The position numbers were made by a program, and so were the translations under genes. Positions 16,980 to 24,999 of a stretch of DNA of 35,970 nucleotides are shown one piece after another (position 1 is the stretch's first letter; every line of letters starts with the position of its first letter). The stretch covers positions 1 through 35,970 of the forward strand of contig CAJXWZ010000046.1 in assembly GCA_913062815.1 (NCBI GenBank). Direction: 5' to 3'. The stretch is from an uncultured Colwellia sp. (GTDB lineage Bacteria; Pseudomonadota; Gammaproteobacteria; Enterobacterales; Alteromonadaceae). Below the pieces are notes generated by a model. It was given only the letters and a program-made list of their open reading frames with translations. It ran no database searches and was not told where the DNA came from.

Positions 16980-17897
16980 TTAATTACTCTTATAAAATGA
17001 AATGGGTTCACTGCGATTAAACTTTGCCACATGTGACAAAGTAGCTTTAAAACGGTTGGTTTTTATGGAGGAGCTATAAAGTAATGCACAGCCAATACAG
17101 TATTTACTAAAGGATGTTGGGAAGATGGTATTGCTACTCATCAGTTGATAAAAAGGCGAACGTTTAGATTTTTTTGCCTGCTTTAACTCGGCAATAAAAA
17201 ATCCGGGTAGCTTGATAGTATTGTTGCCTCTACGGTTTTTATACCAAAGATTAAAATCAAGGGTTAATCGTTCTGCGCGCAATTCATTGGCTAATGCTAT
17301 GCGTTGATAACCACTGTGTTGACTAACATCTAGGTTGTTATCTATGCCCTCTATTTGCTCATTGATAAATTGACCACAAAGTGAGTGTTCACCTTGCGCG
17401 CCAGAAAGTTTTATACGAGTTTTGATGGTTCGCTTTTGATTGTTTTTTAGTTTTACTTCTAAAAACTGGGTGTCGGTATCAAGGTAATGCCGACGCCTTA
17501 CTTTGAAGCGATTAAGTTTGCCATTGTGATGATTATGATAAAACGTTAGATCAGGTGTATCAAAGTATTGGTTACTGTAATTTGATACTCTGTCATTATT
17601 AATTTCAAGTACGCTGTAATGCACTTTTAGCTGCATTAAAAGATCAGGTAGAAATGAGATAGGCAATAAAAATTTACTATCGACTCTATTCATCAACTGG
17701 GCTTTATCTAAATCATTCAAACCGTGACTGTTAAATGTGTTTAATAGTTGCGCTAATGATTGGTTATTACTATTTTGACTCGGTGATAATTTATAACGGT
17801 TATTATAATCTATAGCATTTAACAAGCTTGAATCATGAACGTCACTAGAAAAAAGGTTTTCATTTTTGGTTAAATTTGATGTTGGCTGATTTATCAT
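16980..17897 (-). CDS. VTC-domain (polyphosphate polymerase-like) protein
   Basis: The protein has 305 residues and no signal peptide, so it is cytoplasmic. The triphosphate tunnel fold is recognisable by its charged strands: RVDSKF (K75), NQYFDTPDLTFY (110-120), R130-F-K-V-R-R-R136, FLEVKLK (E147, K149), LDFN (D214), IAELK (E237, K239) and SKYCIG (K265). In yeast Vtc4 these residues line the tunnel that makes polyphosphate from ATP. The basic strand and the acidic metal ligands appear intact, so activity on nucleoside triphosphates is plausible, but the product is not proven. The first ~50 residues are low-complexity and unlike the family. The gene sits between CotH and DUF4956 in the operon. 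Confidence 0.85.
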   Translation of the reverse strand: MINQPTSNLTKNENLFSSDVHDSSLLNAIDYNNRYKLSPSQNSNNQSLAQLLNTFNSHGLNDLDKAQLMNRVDSKFLLPISFLPDLLMQLKVHYSVLEINNDRVSNYSNQYFDTPDLTFYHNHHNGKLNRFKVRRRHYLDTDTQFLEVKLKNNQKRTIKTRIKLSGAQGEHSLCGQFINEQIEGIDNNLDVSQHSGYQRIALANELRAERLTLDFNLWYKNRRGNNTIKLPGFFIAELKQAKKSKRSPFYQLMSSNTIFPTSFSKYCIGCALLYSSSIKTNRFKATLSHVAKFNRSEPISFYKSN

Positions 17898-17989
17898 GTT
17901 GAAGTCTCAATTGCAGTTAACAAGGAGTAATAGCGGGCTGACAAAAAGTAATAATGTTATTTTTTGTCAGCGAATATCGTGACTGCTTG

Positions 17990-20575
17990 TTAGTTACAAA
18001 AGCCGTTACCATTGCCAGAAGCAGGTATACTTCCTTGCAATTGCTGAGTCATATTATTAACGCGATAACTCATAAATTCTGTTAACCCGTAGAATCGACC
18101 CACTGTTGACGTTAGGTTTTGTTCAAACTGAGCACTGCTATAAAATGCACTTGGGTCGTTGGCAACATGTTCGTCTATCAAGTCGGCTATTGCTTCAATG
18201 CGCGATGCGAAGGCATCATCAGCTAAAGGCCCTTCAATGAGTTGCCATAGGTATTCATGGTAAATTGTTAAATACGCTTGTTCAGCAAATACATTGGCAA
18301 CTAGCGGTCTGTCAGCAAGTGAGCCGCTTACCGGTTCATCTATATATAAGCCTCTAATATCGAGATTACAGCCCATATTGAACGAACCAAATGATTCATT
18401 TAAGTCCCACGGCAACAAACTAAAGACGCCATCTTGTTCATAAATATAATAGTTATGCGCCAGTACGCCGTGATAGCTATCTAGATTTGATAATGAAACA
18501 CTAACTGACATGTATCTTAGTAGCGCGTCAATATCAATAATATCGGTTGCACCTTCAGCCATGCTTTCAACAAAATTAAGAAAAGCACCATTGTCAGTAG
18601 TGTCTTCATTGGTTTGTAAGTTAATATCGCTGTAATTGGCTATATCAGCATTGATCCATTGTAGATCGCTACCTGTTCCATCAGGTTTATAAAGGTCACC
18701 ATTTGAATTACTGAAATGATTTTCTAAAAATTCACCATCTATTGCTTCAACCATTAGGTAAAAACCGAACAGCTCATTATTGACGTAAAAATTAACATAA
18801 GCATGCTGTGGCGTGGCAACACCCATTTCATTTAGTAGATCATAGGCTATCACTTCACGCATGTATGAAGGGTCGTTAAATGAGTTTTGTAGGGTAAATT
18901 TCTTCAAACCAAAGAATTTTTGTCCAGCTACGTATTCATTAATGTCAATTTTGAAACTGTACCTGTCACTATTTGAATTAGCGACACTGCGTAAACTTGA
19001 GCCACCCTTAGTTCGAATAGCAATATTCTCTGTGCTAACACCGTTAAAACTTATGCTTGCTTGGTGGTACTCTTCATCTAGTGGGTTGTTTAAAATATCT
19101 TGCCAGTTTTCATCGGTAATGGTGATATATAAGTTACGTACAACATTGGGGTTGAAGGCCGTTGCAATGTCATTTTCAATGCCTTGTGAAGGGGTTAAAA
19201 AGTCTTTATCCCAGCTTGTGGCTAACACGTTTGCAGCATTTAATCCGTAGCTAAAGCCGCTACTTACATCACTGCTATCCCAGTCAATGTAATCAACCGT
19301 TTCATCATTAAGTATCAGACTTAGTTCATCGCTATTGCCCAACTTAAACGGCACAGAGTAATCATTGTTTTCATCTTCATTGGCAAGGATAACTACATAT
19401 TCACCAGGCGCTAAGGTGATGTCAGGCAAGTTGGCGGGTTCAATATCATCGCTTTCATCTATAACTTGGTATTCGGCTAGGGCAATATTAGCGGTACTAT
19501 TATTGTAAAGCTCAAACCAGTCATCGCCGCCGTTAATGTCGTTGGCCACTAGCTCGTTAATGACCAATGGACCATGCAGCGCAAGTTGGTTGCTTGTTAA
19601 AGGCGAAGGGGTAAGTGTTTTAGTTGCATCACTACCATCAGGAAAGCGGCCATAACTAAAGCCAATAAGGGCCTGTCCTTTGTGCCACGATAATTGATCA
19701 ATTAAGTCGTCTCCTTGGTAAAGGCTTACTTGATCGCTTGCCCCTAGCTTAAAACTCACAGAAGCTGATTCAGGAATGTTGTCTGTAGTGGCATAAATGC
19801 GATAAAATTCTCCTGCAGCCAATGTGACATTAGGTAGGTTGATTCTTTCTGCGTTGTCATCGGCAATACTATAGTCACTTAGATTAATTGCATTTGCACC
19901 TGTTACATAAAGCTCTATCCAGTCGTAACCAGCGGCGCTATCTTTAGCAACAACCTCATTGATTCGAAGTGGTGCATTTTCATTGATGATGGTATCAAGA
20001 GTTGCTGTCGAAGCATCGTCGGCTACTTGATTCGCTGTGCCAGGGGTAGGGGATAGGGTTTGAGCACTGTTGCTACCGTCGGTAAATAAACCGTAACTAG
20101 CACCCTCAAGTGCGTCGCCTTCAAGCCAATCAAGTGTATTGATCTGCTCATCACCCATTAGCAAAGTAACCGCATCGTCACTACCTAATTTAAAGGTGAC
20201 ATAATAGCCATCTTCGGGTGGAGTATCGGTTTCATCAATGGCTTGAATAACAATAAATTCGCCAGCGGCTAACGACAACTCTGGTAATATTTGTGGCTCA
20301 CGCTCACTGTTGTCATCGACTATACTGTAAGCCGATAAATCAGCAACAGCATCGATGGCATAAAGTTCTATCCAATCGTTACCACCTTCTGTGGCAGCAG
20401 CAACAATTTCATTGATGACTAATGAAGATGTGGTTGTGCCATCGCTAGTATCTTGAGAAGTGTCGTTTTCGACAACTGCTTCAGTTGTATCTGTTTCATC
20501 ACTTGAGCCGCCACAACTCATGAGCATACAGCTACTGATTAGTATTGAGCAGACTAGCAGGGGATTATATTTCAT
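17990..20575 (-). CDS. CotH kinase-like lipoprotein with three lamin-tail domains
   Basis: The protein has 861 residues. The lipobox LMSC puts the lipidated Cys at 21. Three lamin-tail domains follow (~51-183, 203-330, 337-466), each with INE(I/V/L)VA at its start, a DW(I/F)ELY segment and a FKLG turn. A CotH domain spans ~477-840 with RTKGGSSLRS (521-530), SFKIDIN, NSFNDPSYMREVIAYDLL, the LMVEAIDG strand and LPWDLNESFG (D724, N726), which corresponds to the metal-binding segment of CotH kinases. CotH of Bacillus is an atypical protein kinase; here the lipoprotein signal implies an extracytoplasmic enzyme or a redirected role. It is the first gene of the operon and carries the tandem-box promoter. 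Confidence 0.9.
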   Translation of the reverse strand: MKYNPLLVCSILISSCMLMSCGGSSDETDTTEAVVENDTSQDTSDGTTTSSLVINEIVAAATEGGNDWIELYAIDAVADLSAYSIVDDNSEREPQILPELSLAAGEFIVIQAIDETDTPPEDGYYVTFKLGSDDAVTLLMGDEQINTLDWLEGDALEGASYGLFTDGSNSAQTLSPTPGTANQVADDASTATLDTIINENAPLRINEVVAKDSAAGYDWIELYVTGANAINLSDYSIADDNAERINLPNVTLAAGEFYRIYATTDNIPESASVSFKLGASDQVSLYQGDDLIDQLSWHKGQALIGFSYGRFPDGSDATKTLTPSPLTSNQLALHGPLVINELVANDINGGDDWFELYNNSTANIALAEYQVIDESDDIEPANLPDITLAPGEYVVILANEDENNDYSVPFKLGNSDELSLILNDETVDYIDWDSSDVSSGFSYGLNAANVLATSWDKDFLTPSQGIENDIATAFNPNVVRNLYITITDENWQDILNNPLDEEYHQASISFNGVSTENIAIRTKGGSSLRSVANSNSDRYSFKIDINEYVAGQKFFGLKKFTLQNSFNDPSYMREVIAYDLLNEMGVATPQHAYVNFYVNNELFGFYLMVEAIDGEFLENHFSNSNGDLYKPDGTGSDLQWINADIANYSDINLQTNEDTTDNGAFLNFVESMAEGATDIIDIDALLRYMSVSVSLSNLDSYHGVLAHNYYIYEQDGVFSLLPWDLNESFGSFNMGCNLDIRGLYIDEPVSGSLADRPLVANVFAEQAYLTIYHEYLWQLIEGPLADDAFASRIEAIADLIDEHVANDPSAFYSSAQFEQNLTSTVGRFYGLTEFMSYRVNNMTQQLQGSIPASGNGNGFCN

Positions 20576-20611
20576 TAACTTATTCTCAACGTTACTACTA
20601 AGGGAAGCGCC

Positions 20612-20656
20612 AATTTAGCAAGCAATAATGCAAAGAATATGCAGCAATTAAGGAAC
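20612..20656 (-). promoter_or_regulatory. Tandem-box promoter of the CotH-VTC-DUF4956-porin operon
   Basis: On the minus strand, TGCATATTCTTTGCA (20643-20629) has two TGCAT half-sites 11 bp apart. Exactly 11 nt later is TAAATT (20617-20612), a candidate -10. TTCCTTAATT lies just upstream. The architecture is the same as at 12.06 and 21.57 kb, and no good -35 is visible, so an activator is expected. Confidence 0.55.
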
Positions 20657-20670
20657 TTGAAAATACCAAA

Positions 20671-20706
20671 CAAAAAAAAGCTACTCTCTGTAAAGGGAGT
20701 AGCTTT
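20671..20706 (-). terminator. Rho-independent terminator of the EF-hand pair
   Basis: A 10-bp perfect stem (AAAGCTACTC at 20677-20686 with GAGTAGCTTT at 20697-20706) has a 10-nt loop. On the minus strand it is followed by a run of about eight U. It separates the EF-hand pair from the CotH operon, so the two are independent transcripts. Confidence 0.85.
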
Positions 20707-20749
20707 ATGATTTGCAAATATTCTGCGAAGTAAAGAAGAACCGGCTTAT

Positions 20750-21214
20750 TCAAGCCGTAGTATTGATAATGGATTCTCCATCATCAATTCCAAATTTCTC
20801 AAATACTTGAGATAAAATTTGTTCTTTATCATCGTTACTAAGTGAGGTGCTATTACTTTCGGCGAATTTTTCTTCCATCAATTCTGTGAGGTAATCGACC
20901 ATTGAGCTGATTTCATCACTACTTTGTTTGGGAGGAGGCGGCATACGCCCTTGTTCTGATACACCGGCAAGGTCACCAATAGTTTTAGCATCGAAGCCAA
21001 GTTCTGCCATGATGGCTTCCATACCTGAGCCAGGTTGTATTCCTGCTTGAGATATAGTCTCAACAATGCTCATTGCATCAGCTTGACTCAAATTATCAGC
21101 ATCAAATTGAGATAATGTCTCTGAAATCAGGGTTTGCTGTTCTTCAGTAAGGTTTTGTTCTTGCTTTGGTGGCGGTGGCGGCATCGACATGCCCGAATTT
21201 ACTGAATTAATCAT
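20750..21214 (-). CDS. Pro-rich EF-hand-like acidic protein
   Basis: From the ATG at 21214 the protein has 154 residues and no signal peptide. Two proline runs (MPPPPPK near the N-terminus and MPPPPK near residue 91) flank helical, acidic segments. FDADNLSQADAMSIVE resembles an EF-hand helix-loop-helix of low canonical quality, and the C-terminal SLSNDDKEQILSQVFEKFGI looks like a second pair. It may bind calcium weakly, but this is inferred. Its ATG overlaps the TGA of the preceding EF-hand gene by one base (TGATG), so the two are translationally coupled, and a strong terminator follows. Confidence 0.7.
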   Translation of the reverse strand: MINSVNSGMSMPPPPPKQEQNLTEEQQTLISETLSQFDADNLSQADAMSIVETISQAGIQPGSGMEAIMAELGFDAKTIGDLAGVSEQGRMPPPPKQSSDEISSMVDYLTELMEEKFAESNSTSLSNDDKEQILSQVFEKFGIDDGESIINTTA

Positions 21215-21516
21215 CACACTCTCTCTTTGTTTTTTTTAGGACGTGGGGGTTTATGATTTTCATATTCTGCTTGGCTAATAACACCATTATTATCAGTATC
21301 AATTTTATCAAAAACTGTTTGATGATCGCCAAACGGCAGTGTATGAGCAGAAAACTCTTCAAAATCCATATCGCTATCACTGTTAATGTCTAGTGAAGAA
21401 AAGCTTGGGCGTGGCGGTGGTTTATTGTTGTTTTTCATCGCATTTTTAGCCTGAACTTGGTAAGAAATACCAAGAACACAGGCAATGATAATAAGTCTAC
21501 TAAGGAGCTTATTCAT
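21214..21516 (-). CDS. Exported protein with a pair of EF-hands
   Basis: From the ATG at 21516 the protein has 100 residues; a longer frame begins at a TTG inside the promoter box and is rejected. The signal peptide spans ~1-23 (ends VQA). A Pro/Arg linker (PPPRPSF) is followed by two EF-hand loops: D43-x-N45-x-D47-S-D49-M-x-F-x-E54 and D73-x-D75-x-N77-G78-x-I80-x-x-x-E84, then a basic Pro-rich tail. It is probably a small periplasmic or surface calcium-binding protein. It is the first gene of a two-gene operon whose promoter carries the tandem box. Confidence 0.8.
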   Translation of the reverse strand: MNKLLSRLIIIACVLGISYQVQAKNAMKNNNKPPPRPSFSSLDINSDSDMDFEEFSAHTLPFGDHQTVFDKIDTDNNGVISQAEYENHKPPRPKKNKERV

Positions 21517-21546
21517 AAAATATTCCTGTTGTTTAAGTTCAACTAA

Positions 21547-21591
21547 AGCGTAACAACAGAAATTGCAAACAATGTGCAAGAAAAAAGGATT
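21547..21591 (-). promoter_or_regulatory. Tandem-box promoter of the EF-hand pair
   Basis: On the minus strand, TGCACATTGTTTGCA (21578-21564) has two TTGCA half-sites 11 bp apart. Eleven nt later is TACGCT (21552-21547), which keeps only the TAnnnT core of a -10. The ATG is 48 nt from the box, against 54 for CotH. It matches the other two boxes at most half-site positions. Confidence 0.5.
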
Positions 21592-21703
21592 GTGATAAAG
21601 CGAGTGATTATATTGGTAGGCAAGCTCGAATCTAGGTACGTCTCAATATCTGTTGTGAGAGACTAATAGTATCTAGAATGAGCCTATATCATGTTAAATG
21701 TGC

Positions 21704-22312
21704 CTACAACATAACTCTCATGGCGACACCAATTAGCGCAACACCTGTTATTTTATCAACAATGTGGGTGTTCGCTCTCAATTTAACGAGTACGCTAGAT
21801 TGAGAAAGAACAACCGCTATTATGCAATACCAGAGTGTATCTATCCCACCAACGGTCGCAACCATTAATATTTTTTGTTGTGAACTCGCATCCACTTGAA
21901 TAAATTGACTGAATAGCGCTAAGAAAAACAGTGCTAATTTAGGATTTAAGAATGCAATGTTGAAACCTTCATAGGCACTCTTTTGCCAAGAAGCTTCGCT
22001 ATTTTGCACTTGTAAATCGGCTAATGCTGACTTAGCCGTAAGTGCTTTAAAAGCTAACCACAATAAAAAGGCAACACCAGCATATTTGATGATATTGAAT
22101 AACCAAGGTGTTTCTTGAATAATAACAGCCATACCTAATACGGTAAGCGCGGCATATAAACTAACGCCTAAGCCATGGGCGATGCTGGCGATCATACCAT
22201 TTATACGTCCACCAGAAATGGTATGCTTTAATACTACAGCCAAACTAGGCCCTGGAGTCATTGCGCCTAAAATACAAATTGAGGCGAGCGACAGCCATGC
22301 GGTTAATTCCAT
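21704..22312 (-). CDS. LysE/RhtB family exporter
   Basis: This is a 202-residue membrane protein with about six hydrophobic helices. The family motif GAMTPGPSLAVVLKHTISGG lies at residues ~16-35, and SIAHGLGVSLYAAL and FNIAFLNPKLALFFLALF are typical of LysE/RhtB amino acid exporters. The substrate is unknown; relatives export homoserine, threonine or lysine. The gene follows the MerR gene by 38 bp on the same strand, so the two are probably cotranscribed. AGGA precedes the ATG. Confidence 0.88.
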   Translation of the reverse strand: MELTAWLSLASICILGAMTPGPSLAVVLKHTISGGRINGMIASIAHGLGVSLYAALTVLGMAVIIQETPWLFNIIKYAGVAFLLWLAFKALTAKSALADLQVQNSEASWQKSAYEGFNIAFLNPKLALFFLALFSQFIQVDASSQQKILMVATVGGIDTLWYCIIAVVLSQSSVLVKLRANTHIVDKITGVALIGVAMRVML

Positions 22313-22350
22313 ATTTTTTCCTATGAGTAATGAGTTTTAAACTTCAATAT

Positions 22351-22755
22351 TTAGATTGTATTATCTTCAATGAGGTGTTTTATCTGTTGTTGAGTTAAAC
22401 ACTCACCTGCATTCCAGCTTTTTGATAACACAGATCTTAGCTGGCTAAGTTTAGCTAGTTTAGCGGCCATTTGCTGTAATATACTTTCCATTTCAGCTTC
22501 TTTCAATGCTAAGTTAGCTAAGATTTTTTCATGGTTTTTAGGCTGTTCTTCATCAAGTAATACATTGAGCTCTTTTATATTGAAACCAAGAGATTGGCAG
22601 AATTTGATTAGTTTTATCTTCTCAATGTCTTGCGTTTTATAATCGCGATAGCCATTGACTGAACGAGTTGCTTTTGACAACAAACCTTGCTGTTCATGAT
22701 AACGAATAGTTGAAGCAGGTACACCGGTTAGCTCAGCTGCTTGCTTTATTTTCAT
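22351..22755 (-). CDS. MerR-family regulator, AdhR/NmlR-like
   Basis: The protein has 134 residues. The winged HTH is at residues ~1-40 (IKQAAELTGVPASTIRYHEQ), with GYRDYKTQD and FCQSLGF following, then a coiled-coil dimerisation helix (~75-115). C53 falls at the place of the conserved redox-active or electrophile-sensing cysteine of AdhR/NmlR proteins. A second cysteine (ECL) lies near the C-terminus. The metal-binding pattern of the MerR/CueR metalloregulators is absent. It is transcribed divergently from an Old Yellow Enzyme gene whose promoter has the 19-bp spacer and palindrome that MerR proteins act on. Confidence 0.88.
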   Translation of the reverse strand: MKIKQAAELTGVPASTIRYHEQQGLLSKATRSVNGYRDYKTQDIEKIKLIKFCQSLGFNIKELNVLLDEEQPKNHEKILANLALKEAEMESILQQMAAKLAKLSQLRSVLSKSWNAGECLTQQQIKHLIEDNTI

Positions 22756-22777
22756 GTTTACTCTCGATATTCTGCCC

Positions 22778-22808
22778 TTGACCTTAAAGTTTACTTTAAG
22801 GTTATAGT
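22778..22808 (+). promoter_or_regulatory. MerR-type promoter with 10-2-10 palindrome upstream of OYE
   Basis: A -35 TTGACC (22778-22783) and a -10 TATAGT (22803-22808) are separated by 19 bp, the long spacer typical of MerR-regulated promoters. A perfect palindrome, ACCTTAAAGT-TT-ACTTTAAGGT (22781-22802), fills the spacer. The OYE ATG is at 22842. The same operator lies 25 bp upstream of the divergent merR start, so autoregulation is possible. Confidence 0.85.
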
Positions 22809-22841
22809 GACATCAATATCAAATTCTATTGAGTTCACATT

Positions 22842-24071
22842 ATGCAATCAAACCCTGTTTTTACCCCTTATATTTTCCCTAACGGTACTGAAGTCAAAAA
22901 CCGCATTGTCAAAGCATCAATGGAAGAAAATATGTCTAATGCACAGTTACTGCCAAGTGATGAGTTGATTAATTTATATGATACTTGGGCTAATGGCGGT
23001 ACTGGTCTGTTACTAACGGGCAATGTAATGATTGATAGAAAAGCTATGACAGGCCCTGGCGGTGTAGTGCTTGAAGCCGATACCCCAATAGAAAAATTTC
23101 AGCGATGGGCTAAAGCAGCGAAACAAAATAATACTAAAGTTTGGATGCAAATTAATCATCCAGGTAGGCAGGTATATGCAAAAATGAAAGGTAAAGTGTA
23201 TTCACCTTCAGATGTTGCTTTAAGCATGGGTAAACATTCAACGTTATTTGGTAAGCCTTCGCCGATGACTATAGCTCAAATTGAAGATGTAATCACACGT
23301 TTTGGTGATACCGCAGAACAAGCGCAAAGTGCCGGTTTTGATGGTGTTGAAATTCATGCTGCTCATGGATATTTAATTGCTCAGTTTTTATCACCTTTAG
23401 TGAACAAGCGAAAAGATCAATGGGGTGGATCGTTAGAGAATAGAGCAAAGCTCTTAATTTCAGTGGTGAAAGAAATAAAACGCCGTACACATGAAGATTT
23501 TAGTGTGGGTGTAAAAATCAATTCAGCAGATTTTCAACGTGGTGGTTTTGATATTGATGATGCCATTGACGTGATAAAAATGCTGGAGCCGTTGAATATA
23601 GATTTAGTTGAGCTTTCAGGCGGAAGTTACGAAGCACCAGCAATGCAGGGTGTTACTGCAGATGGCAGGTCTCTAGCACGTGAAGCTTACTTTTTATCTT
23701 TTGCGCAAAAAATAGCTGACACAACGTGTATCCCCGTGATGACTACTGGCGGCATAAGACGATTACCAGTAGCAGAAGGAGTGTTAGCGAAAGGAGTTAA
23801 GTTAGTCGGTATTGCCACAGGGCTAGCCATGGAGCCTAATCTACCGCGAAAATGGCAAGATGAACCAATGTTTTCAGCATCTCACCCCGTAGTGACTTGG
23901 AAAAATAAAGTGCTGAAAGCATTAGCCATTATGGCAATAGTGAAACTAAATTTGCGCAGAGTAGGTAAAGGGAAAAAAGCAAAAGCTCGTGCTTCAGCGT
24001 TGCTAACATTGCTTGTTGATCAAATAAGAGCCGCAAAGTTAACTAAACGTTATTTGCGCGAGCATAATTAA
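22842..24071 (+). CDS. Old Yellow Enzyme-type NADH:flavin oxidoreductase
   Basis: This is a 409-residue FMN-dependent ene-reductase. KNRIVKASMEE (19-29) starts the barrel, HPGR is at 106-109, H172 and H175 in IHAAHGYL are the pair that binds the substrate oxygen, R201 follows WGGSLENR, and TGGIRR lies in the later barrel. It reduces activated C=C bonds (enones, nitro compounds) with NAD(P)H. The C-terminal basic extension (~360-409) is longer than in minimal OYE proteins. The MerR-type promoter upstream and the following hydrolase and GST suggest electrophile detoxification. Confidence 0.92.
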   Translation: MQSNPVFTPYIFPNGTEVKNRIVKASMEENMSNAQLLPSDELINLYDTWANGGTGLLLTGNVMIDRKAMTGPGGVVLEADTPIEKFQRWAKAAKQNNTKVWMQINHPGRQVYAKMKGKVYSPSDVALSMGKHSTLFGKPSPMTIAQIEDVITRFGDTAEQAQSAGFDGVEIHAAHGYLIAQFLSPLVNKRKDQWGGSLENRAKLLISVVKEIKRRTHEDFSVGVKINSADFQRGGFDIDDAIDVIKMLEPLNIDLVELSGGSYEAPAMQGVTADGRSLAREAYFLSFAQKIADTTCIPVMTTGGIRRLPVAEGVLAKGVKLVGIATGLAMEPNLPRKWQDEPMFSASHPVVTWKNKVLKALAIMAIVKLNLRRVGKGKKAKARASALLTLLVDQIRAAKLTKRYLREHN

Positions 24072-24191
24072 AATAAGTAGCATATTGAATGAGCTTGAGC
24101 GTAGAAAATCAACCGCTTAACGCTTTATCGTTTAACTTTAGCGGCCAATTCGCTAGTTTGTTCTTTAGATTTTTACTTGAAAGGAAAACTG

Positions 24192-24929
24192 ATGAAGTTA
24201 CTTATGCCATTGTTATCTGCAATATTGCTAACTGTTACTGTCACAACTAACGCAGAGGAATTAACACTTGATGCTGGTCAAGATTTTAAAATAAAAGCCA
24301 GCTTTTATCAAAGTGATGATATGAGTGACAGAGCTGTGTTGTTATTGCATCAGTGTAATTATAACCGGACCATGTACGACGGTATGGGCAAGCAACTTGC
24401 TGAACAAGGTATTTATGCATTGAGTATGGATTTTCGCGGTTTTGGTGAGAGCGTTAATGAACAATTTAGTGTTGAAAAAATACAAGCATTGCCTAGAGAA
24501 GAGCGTCGAGCTGCTTGGCAAAAAATGTCAGCTCATTGGCCTACTGATGTACAGCTAGCTTATAACCATTTAGCAAGTAAACTAACGGATAAAGGTGTTG
24601 TTGGCGTTATAGGCGCTAGTTGTGGTGGTGCTCAAGCAATAACCTTAGCTGAAAAGAATGATATTAGCTTGATTGGCTTCTTCTCATCAAACCAGCGTGA
24701 AGAAAATATTGCTCGTTATAAAAAAGTACTCGCTCAAAAGCCTACTTTGATCATTGCGTCTGAAAAAGATACCGGTACCTATGAAAGCGCACAACAACTA
24801 TTTACAACGGCAGACAATGATAATAGTAAATTTATTAGCTATAAAGGCAGTGAGCATGGTTATCCATTGTTAGATAAAGATAAGCATCTGGCAGGATATA
24901 TTGTTGCTTGGTTAGATAGTCAGCTTTGA
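24192..24929 (+). CDS. Exported alpha/beta hydrolase
   Basis: From the ATG at 24192 (AAGGAA is 7 bases upstream) the protein has 245 residues; a TTG frame start at 24177 is rejected. The signal peptide is ~1-21. The catalytic nucleophile S143 lies in the elbow G141-A-S-C-G145, and D193 (ASEKD) and H222 (SEHGYP) are the likely acid and base. LLLHQCNYNRTMYDGMGKQL and SMDFRGFGES match dienelactone-hydrolase-like or peptidase-like members. The substrate is unknown. A 120-bp gap separates it from the OYE gene, so a separate promoter is possible. Confidence 0.85.
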   Translation: MKLLMPLLSAILLTVTVTTNAEELTLDAGQDFKIKASFYQSDDMSDRAVLLLHQCNYNRTMYDGMGKQLAEQGIYALSMDFRGFGESVNEQFSVEKIQALPREERRAAWQKMSAHWPTDVQLAYNHLASKLTDKGVVGVIGASCGGAQAITLAEKNDISLIGFFSSNQREENIARYKKVLAQKPTLIIASEKDTGTYESAQQLFTTADNDNSKFISYKGSEHGYPLLDKDKHLAGYIVAWLDSQL

Positions 24930-24999
24930 AAATTGTATTTAAGCTTATTGAATTTACTGCTAACCTGAATGAATTGAAGAAAATTAAGAGATTTATAAT

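Noticed and set aside
12054..21591. Tandem boxes read as PhoB (Pho) boxes
   Set aside because: Spacing and position fit, and the operon has a phosphate porin, but the half-site TTGCAyA differs from CTGTCAT at several positions.
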